A stretch of DNA of 64,000 nt from Sciscionella marina DSM 45152 (GCF_000379465.1 NZ_KB905392.1:62001-126000); one strand, 5' to 3'. Positions 19,343 through 28,511 are shown, counted from the first letter of the stretch. Notes: generated from the sequence alone by a model not told the origin. Program-made: numbers and translations.

Positions 19343-19361
19343 TGATCATCGATCGTGATCA
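19343..19361. promoter_or_regulatory. Palindromic operator candidate for the LysR/hydrolase pair
   Basis: TGATCA-TCGATCG-TGATCA: two perfect TGATCA arms around a seven-base centre that is itself nearly symmetric. It is 13 bases upstream of the lysR start and 55 upstream of the divergent hydrolase start, the classic location for a LysR T-N11-A type site. Confidence 0.55.
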
Positions 19362-19416
19362 GTATAGGCGCGGTCCGCTCGTTGTTCGCCCGCTCGCGTT
19401 CGGGTGTGCTTGCGGT

Positions 19417-20178
19417 ATGGCTTTCCTGGATATCGACGACATCGCGCTGCACTACACCGAGAACGGAGCGGGCGAGCCGCTCGTGTTCCTGCACGGCTGG
19501 GGAACGAGCGGGCGGGTGTGGGACGCGCAGTTGCCGGAGTTCGTCCGCGATCATCGGGTGATCACCCTCGACTGGCGCGGTTGCGGGCGCTCGGATCACC
19601 CGGCCCGGGGCAACGATCACGAGCGGGTGTGCGCGGATCTGCTCGCCGTGTTCGACGCACTCGGGATCCGGGCCGCGACGCTGATCGGGTCCTCGATCGG
19701 CGCGGCCTTCTCGACGGAGTTCGCGCTGCGCCATCCGGAACGCGTCACCCACCTCGTCGCGGTGGACGGACCCGCGTACTGGGGAGCCGAAGCCGACCTC
19801 GGCGAGCTGCGGCACCGCCTGGCCACCGCACGCGCCGCCACCCTCGCCGAATGGGTGCCCAGCTGGTATGCGCCGGGCACCGCGCCTGCCCTGATCGACG
19901 CCACGGAGCGGATGATCCTGGAGTCCGGGGTGTTCATCGACGCGCATTTCGACTGGCTCGCGGGTTACGACCCGCGTCCCGCCCTGCCCGGACTGGCGGT
20001 ACCGGTCAGCTATGTGCACGGCGCGCTCGATCCCCAGATCCCGCTTGCGGTCGCCGAACACTGCGCGAGCCTGACCCCGGGAGCACGCCTGCGGGTGATC
20101 GAGCAGGCCGGTCACATGCCGCAGCTGGAACAGCCCGCCGAGTTCAACGCCACACTGCGCGCGCTGCTCGAAGGCTGA
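19417..20178 (+). CDS. Alpha/beta hydrolase
   Basis: 253 residues with the classical fold: HGWGTSGRVW oxyanion loop, nucleophile elbow GSSIGA, and the catalytic histidine in QAGHMPQLEQP near the C-terminus; the acid is probably the D of HGALDPQIP. It resembles haloperoxidase/esterase-like enzymes with no assigned substrate. It is divergent from a LysR regulator across a palindrome, implying control by it, and convergent with the MHS transporter four bases away, though the two need not be functionally linked. Confidence 0.9.
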   Translation: MAFLDIDDIALHYTENGAGEPLVFLHGWGTSGRVWDAQLPEFVRDHRVITLDWRGCGRSDHPARGNDHERVCADLLAVFDALGIRAATLIGSSIGAAFSTEFALRHPERVTHLVAVDGPAYWGAEADLGELRHRLATARAATLAEWVPSWYAPGTAPALIDATERMILESGVFIDAHFDWLAGYDPRPALPGLAVPVSYVHGALDPQIPLAVAEHCASLTPGARLRVIEQAGHMPQLEQPAEFNATLRALLEG

Positions 20179-20181
20179 GGA

Positions 20182-21480
20182 TCAGGTGCCGGAGCCGGTT
20201 TCGTCCAGCCGCGCTCCCCGCGTCTCCGGGATGCGCAGCACCACGGCCGCCGAGATGAGCAGCAACAGCACCGTGTATCCGGTGAACCAGGCGGAATCGA
20301 GCGTGGTGCCGATCAGCTCCTGCAGGTACGGAGCGGTTCCGCCGAACGCGGCCACCGTGATCGAGTACGGAATGCCGACCGCCACGGTGCGCACCTTCGT
20401 CGGGAACAGCTCCGCGTAGACGGCGGGCAGGATCGAGGCGTACATCCCGATCAGCAGCATGGCAAGGGACATCGAGACGCCGAGCAGCACGGCGCTGTGC
20501 CCGATGATCGCGTCGAGCGGGAACACGAGCGCGGCCGTGGCGAGCAGTCCGGTGAGCAGCATCGGTTTCCGCCCGACACGGTCGGAAAGCTTGCCCCACA
20601 ACGGAAGGGTGAGCACGAAGACACCGTTGCCGACCACTCCGGCCCAGAACGCGGAGCGCTCGTCGATACCGCGAGCGGAGATCGCGTGCGCGGTCTGGGA
20701 CACCGACCAGACATAGTAGACCACGGTGAATCCGGCGGTCAGCCCGATGACCTTCACCACGGCCGCCCGGTTGGCCACCAGCAGCGGCCACATCCGCGGT
20801 TTGGTGCTGCCGACATCGGAGGTGAAGGTGGCGGTCTCGGTCATGCGCAGCCGCATGAACAGTACGTAGAGCCCGAACACCCCGCCGAGCAGGAACGGGA
20901 TCCGCCAGCCGAACTCGCTCATCTGGGTATCGCTGAGGGTGGCTGCGAGCACGGCGGCGAGCACCGTGCCGAGCAGATTGCCCAGTGTGCCGGACACGTA
21001 GATCAGGCTCGACCACAGGCCGCGGCGCTGCGCGGGGGCGTACTCGGCGACGTAGGTCTGCGCGGACGGCAGCTCACCGCCGTGCGCGAGCCCCTGGATC
21101 AGCCGGGCGAGCAGCAGGATCACCGAGGCGAGCGCACCCACCCGAGCGTAGCTCGGCGCGAACCCGATCACGAGGCTGCCCAGCGCGGCGAGCCCGATGG
21201 ACAGGGTCATCGCGAATTTGCGCCCTCGCCGGTCGGAGAGCAGCCCGAACAGGAAACCACCGAACGGGCGCGCCACGAAACCGACCGCGAACACGGCGAG
21301 CGTGGACAGCAGCGCGGAGACCCGGTCGGCGCTGTTGAAGAACTGCGGGGCGAAATAGGTGGTGAAGACCGCGTAGACGTTCCAGTCGTACCACTCGAGG
21401 GCGTTTCCCGCGCCCGCGCCGAATACGGCCCTGAACCTGCCGCGAACTGCGCTCGTGCGTGCGGTATCCGTGTCGATCAC
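20182..21480 (-). CDS. MFS transporter, metabolite:H+ symporter (MHS) family
   Basis: About 432 residues with twelve predicted membrane helices. ALEWYDWNVYAVFTTYFAPQFF is the MHS signature at helix 1. The cytoplasmic loop 2-3 motif is GGFLFGLLSDRRGRKF and the second-half equivalent PLWGKLSDRVGRKP. The MHS group transports small organic acids, proline/betaine and related solutes with protons. I placed the start at the GTG at 21480 (VIDTDTARTS); an upstream ATG at 21531 would add 17 residues. Substrate unknown; the neighbouring hydrolase is convergent. Confidence 0.88.
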   Translation of the reverse strand: MIDTDTARTSAVRGRFRAVFGAGAGNALEWYDWNVYAVFTTYFAPQFFNSADRVSALLSTLAVFAVGFVARPFGGFLFGLLSDRRGRKFAMTLSIGLAALGSLVIGFAPSYARVGALASVILLLARLIQGLAHGGELPSAQTYVAEYAPAQRRGLWSSLIYVSGTLGNLLGTVLAAVLAATLSDTQMSEFGWRIPFLLGGVFGLYVLFMRLRMTETATFTSDVGSTKPRMWPLLVANRAAVVKVIGLTAGFTVVYYVWSVSQTAHAISARGIDERSAFWAGVVGNGVFVLTLPLWGKLSDRVGRKPMLLTGLLATAALVFPLDAIIGHSAVLLGVSMSLAMLLIGMYASILPAVYAELFPTKVRTVAVGIPYSITVAAFGGTAPYLQELIGTTLDSAWFTGYTVLLLLISAAVVLRIPETRGARLDETGSGT

Positions 21481-21560
21481 GGCGCAACCGTAACCGCACC
21501 GGGGCACCGGCCGCGTAGCGATCCCAGACATCGGGCGCGATTCGGTTATCGTCGCGTGTC

Positions 21561-22034
21561 ATGAACTCCGCGACGCCCTGGATCGGTACGGTCTCCGCGC
21601 TGCTCGGCGTGGTACTCACCGTCGGAGCCACCCAGCTGCGTGCCCGCTCGGATCGCCGGACCGAGCGCAGCCGGTTGTCCCGGGAACAGAAGACCGCGGA
21701 TTACCCCGAACTGTTGCGGGCCGCGCGAACCCTGCTGCGGCTGCCCGTGTTCCCGGTCGAGGACGGTGATCCGCGCCCCGAACTGGCCGCGGTGGAGTCG
21801 GCCGCGCTCCGGGTGACCTTGTTCGCCCCACGGGAAATGGCCGCGCTGGCCGAGGAGCTCGCCGCGGCCGCGGTGCGCCTGGCGGACACGGTGCGCGAGT
21901 TGCGGGCGAGCACCCTGCCGGGCCGGGAACCGGACGGCGCGGAGCAAGCACGGACCGAGCTCGAGCGGGTCCTCACCGAGTTCACCGAAGCGGCCCGCCG
22001 CGACCTGGAGGCCGAGCCCCGGCGACTACGATGA
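21561..22034 (+). CDS. Hypothetical protein with N-terminal membrane anchor
   Basis: 157 residues, not recognised. A single N-terminal hydrophobic stretch (TVSALLGVVLTVGATQL) is followed by an arginine-rich turn and then long, charged, mainly helical sequence with heptad-like alanine/leucine spacing (EMAALAEELAAAAVRLADTV and onwards), probably a coiled coil in the cytoplasm. It precedes the GT-B-like gene by 40 bases on the same strand, so the two may be co-transcribed. The codon pattern fits the surroundings. Confidence 0.6.
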   Translation: MNSATPWIGTVSALLGVVLTVGATQLRARSDRRTERSRLSREQKTADYPELLRAARTLLRLPVFPVEDGDPRPELAAVESAALRVTLFAPREMAALAEELAAAAVRLADTVRELRASTLPGREPDGAEQARTELERVLTEFTEAARRDLEAEPRRLR

Positions 22035-22074
22035 GAACCGAACGGGGTTCGCGCGAGCAGAGGTTGCGGTAGGC

Positions 22075-23655
22075 ATGGCGAATGGGGGCGCGAGGGCCGA
22101 GGAACGTACCTGGGGGACCTTCGGCTGCGAGCGCACGATCCTCTGCGTGGGCCGCTCACTGACCTCGGTGATCCGGCTGCTCGAGACGAGCGAGCTGTTC
22201 TCCGGGGATTTCCGGCTGCGCAGGCTGTTCACCCTGCAGGACGAGTTCCGGCACCGGGCCCACGCCGAACGGCTGCTGCGCGAGGCTCGGGTGGACCGCA
22301 TCGTGCCGTGGTCACAGGCGAAGGACCAGCCTGCCGACCTGGTGCTCACCGCGAGCGAGAACATCGATCCGGCCACCGTGCGCGGACCGATCGTGGTACT
22401 CCCGCACGGCATCGGGTTCAACAAGTTCGTGCCCGAGCGGGACGGAAACGGCACCCGGATCGCGGGCGTGCCCTCCGCGGCGGCGCTGGGCAGTGGCCGG
22501 ATCACCCTGGTGCTCGCGCATGCCGAACAGGAGCAGCAGCTGCGCGCGAGCTGTCCCGAGGTGCTCGGCCACACGGTGGTCACCGGTGATCCCACCGTCC
22601 AGCGGCTGGATGCGAGCCGCGCCCTGCGTGCCCGTTTCCGCCGGTTGCTCGGCACGGGTGAGCGTCGGCTGGTCTTCCTGAGTTCCACCTGGGGCCGCGC
22701 CTCCGCGCTCGGGCTCACCCCGAAACTGCCGCACGCGCTGCTCGCCGCGCTGCCCGCCGACTCGTACCAGGTGTGCGCGGCGCTGCACCCGAACATCACC
22801 TCGCACTACAACCGCGCGGATGTGGCGGACTACTACGCCGAGGCACTCGACGCCGGACTGGCACTGCTGCCACCCGAAGCAGGCTGGCACGCCGCCCTCG
22901 TCGCCTCGGATGTGGTGATCGCCGACCACGGCTCCCTCGGGTTGTACGCCGCCGGTCTCGGAAAACCCTTGCTGCTGACCGGTTCCGCCGAGGAGATCGT
23001 GCCCGGGACCCCGGTCGAAACGCTCGCGGGCCTCGCCCGTCGCCTGGATCCGCGCGGCGATCTGCGTGCCCAGATCGACGCGGCACCCGAGCATCGAACC
23101 GAGGGCACCCGCCAGGTCTTCGCGCACCGCGCGGATGCCGCGGAACGGGTGCGTGCCCTGCTGTACTCGATGCTCGGGCTCGACCCCGAACCGGAGGCAC
23201 GGCTCGCCCGCGTCCCGGACCCGGCTCCCGAACGGCGCCCGGTGCGCGCCTTCCGGGTCCGGATCACCGAGACCGGGGAAACCCTTGTACTGGAACGGTT
23301 TCCCGCCTCGGTCGCCGCCGAGGAGCACTATCTGGTCGTGGATGAGGCGGATACCGATCTGCGGCGCGCCGAGAAGGCGGCCGTGCTGCTGACCGAGGAC
23401 CCCGAGGCGACGCTCGCCCGTTATCCGGGTGCCCGGCTGGCCGCGAAACGGATTCCGCACGGTTGTCAGGTGTTCGGCCGCGCAGGCGAATCGGCCATCC
23501 TGTCCGGTGCCGATGCCTCCGTGCTCGCGGCCATCGCCTATCACCTGGTGTGCACGGGACGGTTCGACAGCACCGATTTCCCGGTCCGGCTCGGTGAGCA
23601 CGAAACCACGGTGCGGGTGCGTCAGGTGGCTTCCGGTCCACCGAGCCAGGTGTAG
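22075..23655 (+). CDS. GT-B-fold protein resembling CDP-glycerol glycerophosphotransferases
   Basis: 526 residues. The second Rossmann half is recognisable: LHPNITSHYN, then LVASDVVIADHGSLGLYAAGLGKP, the counterpart of the TDYSS region of TagF-type transferases. The first half contains VVLPHGIGFNKF. The last ~110 residues (from RAFRVRITETGETL) form an extra domain I do not recognise. No signal peptide or membrane segment, so it is cytoplasmic. The exact donor and acceptor are unknown and catalysis is not proven. Its 3' end overlaps the NB-ARC gene on the opposite strand by 34 bases, an unusual convergent overlap. Confidence 0.6.
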   Translation: MANGGARAEERTWGTFGCERTILCVGRSLTSVIRLLETSELFSGDFRLRRLFTLQDEFRHRAHAERLLREARVDRIVPWSQAKDQPADLVLTASENIDPATVRGPIVVLPHGIGFNKFVPERDGNGTRIAGVPSAAALGSGRITLVLAHAEQEQQLRASCPEVLGHTVVTGDPTVQRLDASRALRARFRRLLGTGERRLVFLSSTWGRASALGLTPKLPHALLAALPADSYQVCAALHPNITSHYNRADVADYYAEALDAGLALLPPEAGWHAALVASDVVIADHGSLGLYAAGLGKPLLLTGSAEEIVPGTPVETLAGLARRLDPRGDLRAQIDAAPEHRTEGTRQVFAHRADAAERVRALLYSMLGLDPEPEARLARVPDPAPERRPVRAFRVRITETGETLVLERFPASVAAEEHYLVVDEADTDLRRAEKAAVLLTEDPEATLARYPGARLAAKRIPHGCQVFGRAGESAILSGADASVLAAIAYHLVCTGRFDSTDFPVRLGEHETTVRVRQVASGPPSQV

Positions 23656-25526
23656 AGCTCGCGAGCACGGGCCAGGTGCTGCTCCGCGTTCTCCCGGTCC
23701 ACCTCGGCCAGCCGTTCGTAGGCCCGGGCGCGGTAGAACTCGTAGCCGTCCGCCAGCGTCGTGATCGCGCTCCGGAAGGTCTCTGCGGCCTGCTCGAATC
23801 GCCCCAGGCCATGGTGCGCCTCGCCGAGCGCGGTCAGCGTGCGGCCGGTCATCCGGATGTCCCCGGTTGCGCGGACGAGTGGAAGCGCCTCATCGAGAAT
23901 GACATACGCGTCATCCGAATCACCCGCCCCGAGCCGGGATACACCGAGGAAATGCTTCGTGAACGCGTTCCCCCGGTCGTCCTCAGCCAGCGTGAACAGC
24001 TCGATGGCCCGCGCGTAAGCGGCGCGCGCCTTCACGTACTCGCCGATACTGTCATAGTAGCGGCCGTAGAGTTCCTCTATAGAGGCGAACAATCGCCGAT
24101 CGGTGCTGTCCGCGACCAGTTCGCGCGCCCGGTCCAGTTCGGCCAGCGCCCGATCGAACTCACCGAGATCGCACCAGGCACGCGAAGAGAAGCTGCGCAG
24201 CCGGGCCTGCGCCGCACGATTGCCGAGGGACGCGGCCGCCTGCGCGCCCAGTTCACTGGTATCGATCCAGTCCAGCAGATAACGGCGGTTGAGGTACAGC
24301 GCCGTCACCGCCTCGGCGAGCTGCCACGCCTGATCCGCGAAACCGTGGTGCGCGGCGACCCGGATGATCGCGCGCAGATTGACCCGTTCGCGATCCAGCC
24401 AGTCGAGCGCCGATTTCTCGTCCGGGAACAGGAACTTGTCGAAGGTGCGCCCGCGCGGCACCCGATAACGCTCCTCGTCGAGCACCCACAGATCCGCCGC
24501 CGCGGCGTGCCGCAAGTAGTACTCGACGGCCGCGCGCAGCGTCGCGGTCATTTCGTCTTCGCTCTCGTACTCAGCAGCAACCTCGCGGGCATGCATATGA
24601 ACGAGCACGTGAAAGCGATAGCGTCCGTTGCCCTCATCGGTGAGCAAACCTGAAGCGACCAGTTCCTCCAGAGCATCACCACCGGTCTCCGCAATCACTC
24701 CGGCACCAAGTTCGACGAACGGTAGTACCCCCAATCGTCGGTACAGCTGCGCAGCACTCTCACTCAACCGCGCATAACTCACCGAGAACACCGCGTCCAC
24801 GCCGGAACTGCCTCGACGCAACGCTGACAACCGTTCCTCGGCGATCTGGTCCACCAACCGGGCCACCGTCAGGCTTGGATTGGCGCGCAACCGAAGCGCG
24901 GCAACCTGCAGTGCGATGAGCAGGCCACCACATTGGTGCACCAGTGTGGTGAGCGCTTCCGGCTCGGACTCTATGCGTTGTCCGGCAAGTTCGCGCAACA
25001 CATGGGTCGCATCGCCCGGTTGCAACGGATCCACTCGCACAATCTCGGCACCATCAGCTGCAAGATCAACGAGATTGGCGTTCGTCGTCACCAAGACCAC
25101 GCTGCCAGACGATTTCGGTAGAAAAGCTCGAACCTGTGCCGCGTCAGTAACATCGTCGAGCACGACCAGAAGCGGATCCCGTGCCGTCTTGGTCCGCCAC
25201 AAACTGGCACGGTCTTCCAGGCTGTCTGGGAGCATCTCCTTCGAAACTCCGAGCGCCATCAGCTTTGCGCCGAGGAGATCAGCGAGGGAGACCCCCGTAC
25301 CGAACTCCGCGTAAATATTCCCGCCGGAAAACACACCGCTGAGATCAGCGGACTTCCGCTGTACCAACGCCGTCTTGCCCACACCGGGAAGCCCGATACA
25401 CACAACCACAAGTGGTCCTCGACCACTACGGTCCAGCAGAGCGGAAGTCATCGCAGCGAGCCGTTGTTCGCAATTTATGTAAACGCCCGATACGGGAACC
25501 TCGTTGGGCAGCTGGACAGTGGTCAC
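23622..25526 (-). CDS. NB-ARC/TPR protein (STAND NTPase)
   Basis: 634 residues. NB-ARC module: Walker A GLPGVGKT (residues 45-52), Walker B LLVVLDDV (119-126), then the CGGLLIALQVAALRL motif and a winged-helix region (SVSYARLSESAAQLYRRLG). From about residue 400, TPR-like repeats run to the C-terminus (AALGEAHHGLGRFEQAAETF; AYERLAEVDRENAEQHLARA). Unlike AfsR/SARP proteins it has no DNA-binding domain; only about 15 residues precede the nucleotide-binding part. STAND proteins act as ligand-sensing switches, and some serve in defence. Partner and ligand unknown. Confidence 0.85.
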   Translation of the reverse strand: MTTVQLPNEVPVSGVYINCEQRLAAMTSALLDRSGRGPLVVVCIGLPGVGKTALVQRKSADLSGVFSGGNIYAEFGTGVSLADLLGAKLMALGVSKEMLPDSLEDRASLWRTKTARDPLLVVLDDVTDAAQVRAFLPKSSGSVVLVTTNANLVDLAADGAEIVRVDPLQPGDATHVLRELAGQRIESEPEALTTLVHQCGGLLIALQVAALRLRANPSLTVARLVDQIAEERLSALRRGSSGVDAVFSVSYARLSESAAQLYRRLGVLPFVELGAGVIAETGGDALEELVASGLLTDEGNGRYRFHVLVHMHAREVAAEYESEDEMTATLRAAVEYYLRHAAAADLWVLDEERYRVPRGRTFDKFLFPDEKSALDWLDRERVNLRAIIRVAAHHGFADQAWQLAEAVTALYLNRRYLLDWIDTSELGAQAAASLGNRAAQARLRSFSSRAWCDLGEFDRALAELDRARELVADSTDRRLFASIEELYGRYYDSIGEYVKARAAYARAIELFTLAEDDRGNAFTKHFLGVSRLGAGDSDDAYVILDEALPLVRATGDIRMTGRTLTALGEAHHGLGRFEQAAETFRSAITTLADGYEFYRARAYERLAEVDRENAEQHLARARELYTWLGGPEAT

Positions 25527-25603
25527 CGGTTCTCCCCTCGCCGCGTGCGATGCGAGTGCACTCTACGACACGTGGCGAGGGGACGGCGGTGAACCACACC
25601 CCC

Positions 25604-26782
25604 TCAGGGAATCAGCACCGGGGCCGAATCCTCAGCCCGCTCCGCGGCGTTCGTCTCCGCCAGTTCGAAGGCGGTGGTGCGCGGGGCCGTCCCGTCGGCG
25701 AGCCAGGCCTGCATCAGGTAGGCGACCTTGGTCAGCATCTCGGAGCGCAGCTTGCTGAACGAGTCCGCGGGTTCCGCTCCGACCTGGCCGAGCAGCAGCC
25801 ACCAGGCCCACGCGGCCGCACCCGCGTTCGCCACGAAGTCCGGGATCACCGGGACACCGCGCTCGGTCAACACGGCCTCGGCCTCCGGGGTGGTGCCGAC
25901 GTTCGCGGCCTCCACGATGGCGCCGGCCCGCACCTGGGCGACGTTGTCCGGGGTGATCGCGTACGAGATCGCGGCCGGGATGAGCACGTCCACCTCGGTG
26001 GCGAGCACGGCCTCCCGCGGCAGGGCCCGCACGTCCTCGGGCAGCGCCCCCCGGTCGATCTCGCCGTACTCGTCGCGGGTGTCGAGCAGCGTGGGAACGT
26101 CGAGCCCCTCCGGGTGGAACAGGGTGCCCGCGGCGTCGGCGAGCGCGACGACCTTGGCGCCCGCGTCGTGCAGGTACCAGGCGGCCGCACCGCCCATCGT
26201 CCCGACGCCCTGCACCGCGATCGTGGTCTGCTCGAGCGGCTTCTCCCAGGCGTTGATCACCGCGAGGCTGGCCTGCGCCACCCCGTATCCGCCGATCACA
26301 TCGCCGAGCAGGCCGCCGGGAACCGGGGCGTTGAGCCCGGCGTGCACCCGGCGGAGGGTGCGCTGCGAGTCGGTCGAGCGGCTGATCGCCGCGTGGTAGG
26401 ACTGCTCGAGCCCGATCTGCGCGAACACCTCGTCGATCAGGTGCTGCGGGACTCCGAGGTCCTCGGCGGTGACCCAGTGGTCGTCCAGCCACGGGCGCAT
26501 CGCGGTGCAGAACCGGGTCAGCACCGCGAACGCGCGCGGGTCCTTCGGATCGCAGTCGATGCCCGCCTTGGCACCACCGACCGGCAGGTTGAACACGGCG
26601 GATTTCACGGCCATACCCCTGGCGAGATCCTCGACCTCACCGATCGTGCAACCGGCACGCATCCGGGTGCCACCGGTCGCGAGGCCGGCGATCAGGGAGT
26701 GCACGACGAGGTAGCCGTGAATGCCAGTGACCGGGTCGGTCCAGGTCAGCCGGACCATCGGTTCGCGCGTCTGAATGGACAT
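25604..26782 (-). CDS. Glu/Leu/Phe/Val dehydrogenase
   Basis: 392 residues of the amino acid dehydrogenase family that oxidatively deaminates amino acids with NAD(P)+. Catalytic lysines are K60 (GMAVKSAVFN) and K72 (VGGAKAGID), and the dinucleotide loop is VQGVGTMGGAAA. The start at 26782 follows GGAGGAGG at the right spacing. The 300-base divergent region to a LysR gene contains two dyads, so that regulator may control it. Whether it acts on glutamate or a branched/aromatic amino acid is not resolvable; proximity to a glutarate module is suggestive only. Confidence 0.9.
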   Translation of the reverse strand: MSIQTREPMVRLTWTDPVTGIHGYLVVHSLIAGLATGGTRMRAGCTIGEVEDLARGMAVKSAVFNLPVGGAKAGIDCDPKDPRAFAVLTRFCTAMRPWLDDHWVTAEDLGVPQHLIDEVFAQIGLEQSYHAAISRSTDSQRTLRRVHAGLNAPVPGGLLGDVIGGYGVAQASLAVINAWEKPLEQTTIAVQGVGTMGGAAAWYLHDAGAKVVALADAAGTLFHPEGLDVPTLLDTRDEYGEIDRGALPEDVRALPREAVLATEVDVLIPAAISYAITPDNVAQVRAGAIVEAANVGTTPEAEAVLTERGVPVIPDFVANAGAAAWAWWLLLGQVGAEPADSFSKLRSEMLTKVAYLMQAWLADGTAPRTTAFELAETNAAERAEDSAPVLIP

Positions 26783-26861
26783 CGGCAGTACCTCCTCCAT
26801 GCTCATTTGCTCGCAACGCGAGACATTCTGTGTTACTCGACTGTGATGTTGTCTGTTGACA

Positions 26862-26880
26862 GCGAGACGAACGGTCTCGC
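26862..26880. promoter_or_regulatory. Inverted repeat upstream of the amino acid dehydrogenase
   Basis: GCGAGAC-GAACG-GTCTCGC, a perfect 7-base stem with a 5-base centre, 80 bases upstream of the dehydrogenase start. It could be an operator or a hairpin in the 5' leader; no T-run accompanies it. Confidence 0.4.
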
Positions 26881-27020
26881 CATCGTCGACAGCTGGTCAC
26901 CCATCGTGATCGGAGCGGCAATCCCGCTGCTTATTCGTCAGTTTGGGCAACTTTTGTGACGACCGTGTTAGCCGGTTGGGAACGACTGGTTGCCGTTCTT
27001 CACGGGGTATACCGCCGAGT

Positions 27021-27040
27021 GTGCGACATTAATTACGCAC
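27021..27040. promoter_or_regulatory. Dyad upstream of lysR (candidate operator)
   Basis: GTGCG-N10-CGCAC with an AT-rich centre (ACATTAATTA), 44 bases before the lysR start and within the divergent region to the dehydrogenase. Two TTAAGGATC/TTTAGGATC direct repeats (27048-27056 and 27070-27078, 22 bases apart) follow, which suit binding of a LysR tetramer. Confidence 0.45.
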
Positions 27041-27083
27041 GTTCTAGTTAAGGATCATGGACTCATTCGTTTAGGATCGTTTG

Positions 27084-28040
27084 ATGGAACTCTCGATGCA
27101 CCGGCTGCGCCTGCTTCGCGAGCTCGCCCGCCGCGAAACGCTCACCGCCACGGCGACCGCGCTGCACTACACGACCTCCGCGGTCTCCCAGCAATTGCAG
27201 CAGCTCGAGCGGGAAGTCGGGCTGCCGTTGTTCGAGCGCATCGGGCGCAAAGTGGTGCTCACCGAGCTCGGTCAGCTGCTCGCCCAGCACGCGGAGGAGA
27301 TCCTCGGCGCCGAGGAACGCGCGGTGATCGCGCTCGAGCGCGCCCAGGCCAATCTCGCCGCCAAGGTCTCGGTCGGAGTGTTCGCCACCGTCGCTGCCGG
27401 GCTGCTCCCCCGTTCCCTTGCCTGGCTGGCCACGCACTACCCGGACATCGAGGTGCACACCCGCGAGGTCGACCCGGAGGAGACAGCGCGCGCGGTCGGC
27501 CAGGGCGACTTCGACCTCGCCTTCGTGATCGACTACCCGGACGCGCCGATGCCCTGGGACGCCAATCTGGAGCGGCGCAACATCGGCCGGGAACGGCTGC
27601 ACGCCGTGGTTCCCTCCGGGGCGCTGACCCCGCAGAGCCCGGTCGCGCTCACCGATCTGGCCGACGCGCGCTGGATCCTCGCGGGCAAGGCGAGCCACTT
27701 CGGCAACGCGGTCCGGGTCGCCTGTCAGCATCAGGGCTTCGAACCCGATGTGCGCCACGAGGTCGAGGAGCAGGCCACGGCGATGGCCATGGTCGCCGCG
27801 GGCCTCGGCGTCACCCTGGTCCCCGACCTCGGTCTCGCGTTCCGCTGGTCCGCGGTCGAGGTCGTCGAACTGGCCGACCCGATCACCAGGGACATCGCCA
27901 TCGCCTACCGCACCTCCGCGCATCGCAGGCCCGCCCTGCGCGTGGTGATCGACGCGTTCGCCACCGCCGCGGATCAGCTCGGCCTCACCGGGTCCACCGA
28001 AGGGCCGCTTGACCACGGGGCAGCGGCCTCGGCAAGATAG
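27084..28040 (+). CDS. LysR-family transcriptional regulator
   Basis: 318 residues: the HTH MHRLRLLRELARRETLTATA with TSAVSQQLQQLEREVGLPLF, and a substrate-binding domain (VSVGVFATVAAGLLPRSLAW). ATG at 27084; the TTG three bases earlier is less likely. Divergent from the amino acid dehydrogenase and upstream, on the same strand, of the DUF3870/CoA-transferase/glutaryl-CoA dehydrogenase genes, so it is positioned to regulate either. The intergenic region contains several repeats. Effector unknown. Confidence 0.9.
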   Translation: MELSMHRLRLLRELARRETLTATATALHYTTSAVSQQLQQLEREVGLPLFERIGRKVVLTELGQLLAQHAEEILGAEERAVIALERAQANLAAKVSVGVFATVAAGLLPRSLAWLATHYPDIEVHTREVDPEETARAVGQGDFDLAFVIDYPDAPMPWDANLERRNIGRERLHAVVPSGALTPQSPVALTDLADARWILAGKASHFGNAVRVACQHQGFEPDVRHEVEEQATAMAMVAAGLGVTLVPDLGLAFRWSAVEVVELADPITRDIAIAYRTSAHRRPALRVVIDAFATAADQLGLTGSTEGPLDHGAAASAR

Positions 28041-28154
28041 GTTGCGCTGCCAGCCCGCTGCGGGACGCCGGACCGGTGTCCTGATCAGGCGAGCCTCCCC
28101 AGCATGGCCCGCAATGATCGCGGGCGATGAATGCTGTCGAACGGGAGGCATGCC

Positions 28155-28511
28155 GTGGACCTATTCGAGTTCTTCCGCGAACAACTCGCCGCCGGAACCA
28201 ATCTCGTGCTCGTCTCGGGTTACGCGCGGCTTCCGGACGCGGTCGCCAATCACTCCCAGTACGAACGGGTCGGCGTGGTCCTCGTCGTGGACCTGGACTC
28301 GGGCACGGTCGTCGCGGCCGAACCGACCATGCTCACCTCGCTGGCCAAGGACTTCTTCCGCGCACTCGTCGAGGAGACGAGCGTGTACACCGAGGCCACC
28401 GAGGTGCTGCGGCGCATCGAGACACACTACAAGGGCGGTTCCGGCGCTGCCCTGGTCACCGCGTTCCGCAAATGCCTGGAAAGTGTCTACGTCGCACGGA
28501 ACAACGGATGA
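28155..28511 (+). CDS. DUF3870 domain protein
   Basis: 118 residues. LVLVSGYARLPDAVANHSQYERVGVVLVVD and a later YKGGSGAALVTAFRKCLESVY match the DUF3870 pattern, a family of small proteins often near CoA-dependent catabolic genes. GTG start at 28155 with GGGAGG six bases upstream; an ATG at 28131 lacks such a site. Its stop overlaps the start of the CoA-transferase gene (ATGA), so it is the first gene of a coupled trio. Function unknown. Confidence 0.8.
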   Translation: MDLFEFFREQLAAGTNLVLVSGYARLPDAVANHSQYERVGVVLVVDLDSGTVVAAEPTMLTSLAKDFFRALVEETSVYTEATEVLRRIETHYKGGSGAALVTAFRKCLESVYVARNNG

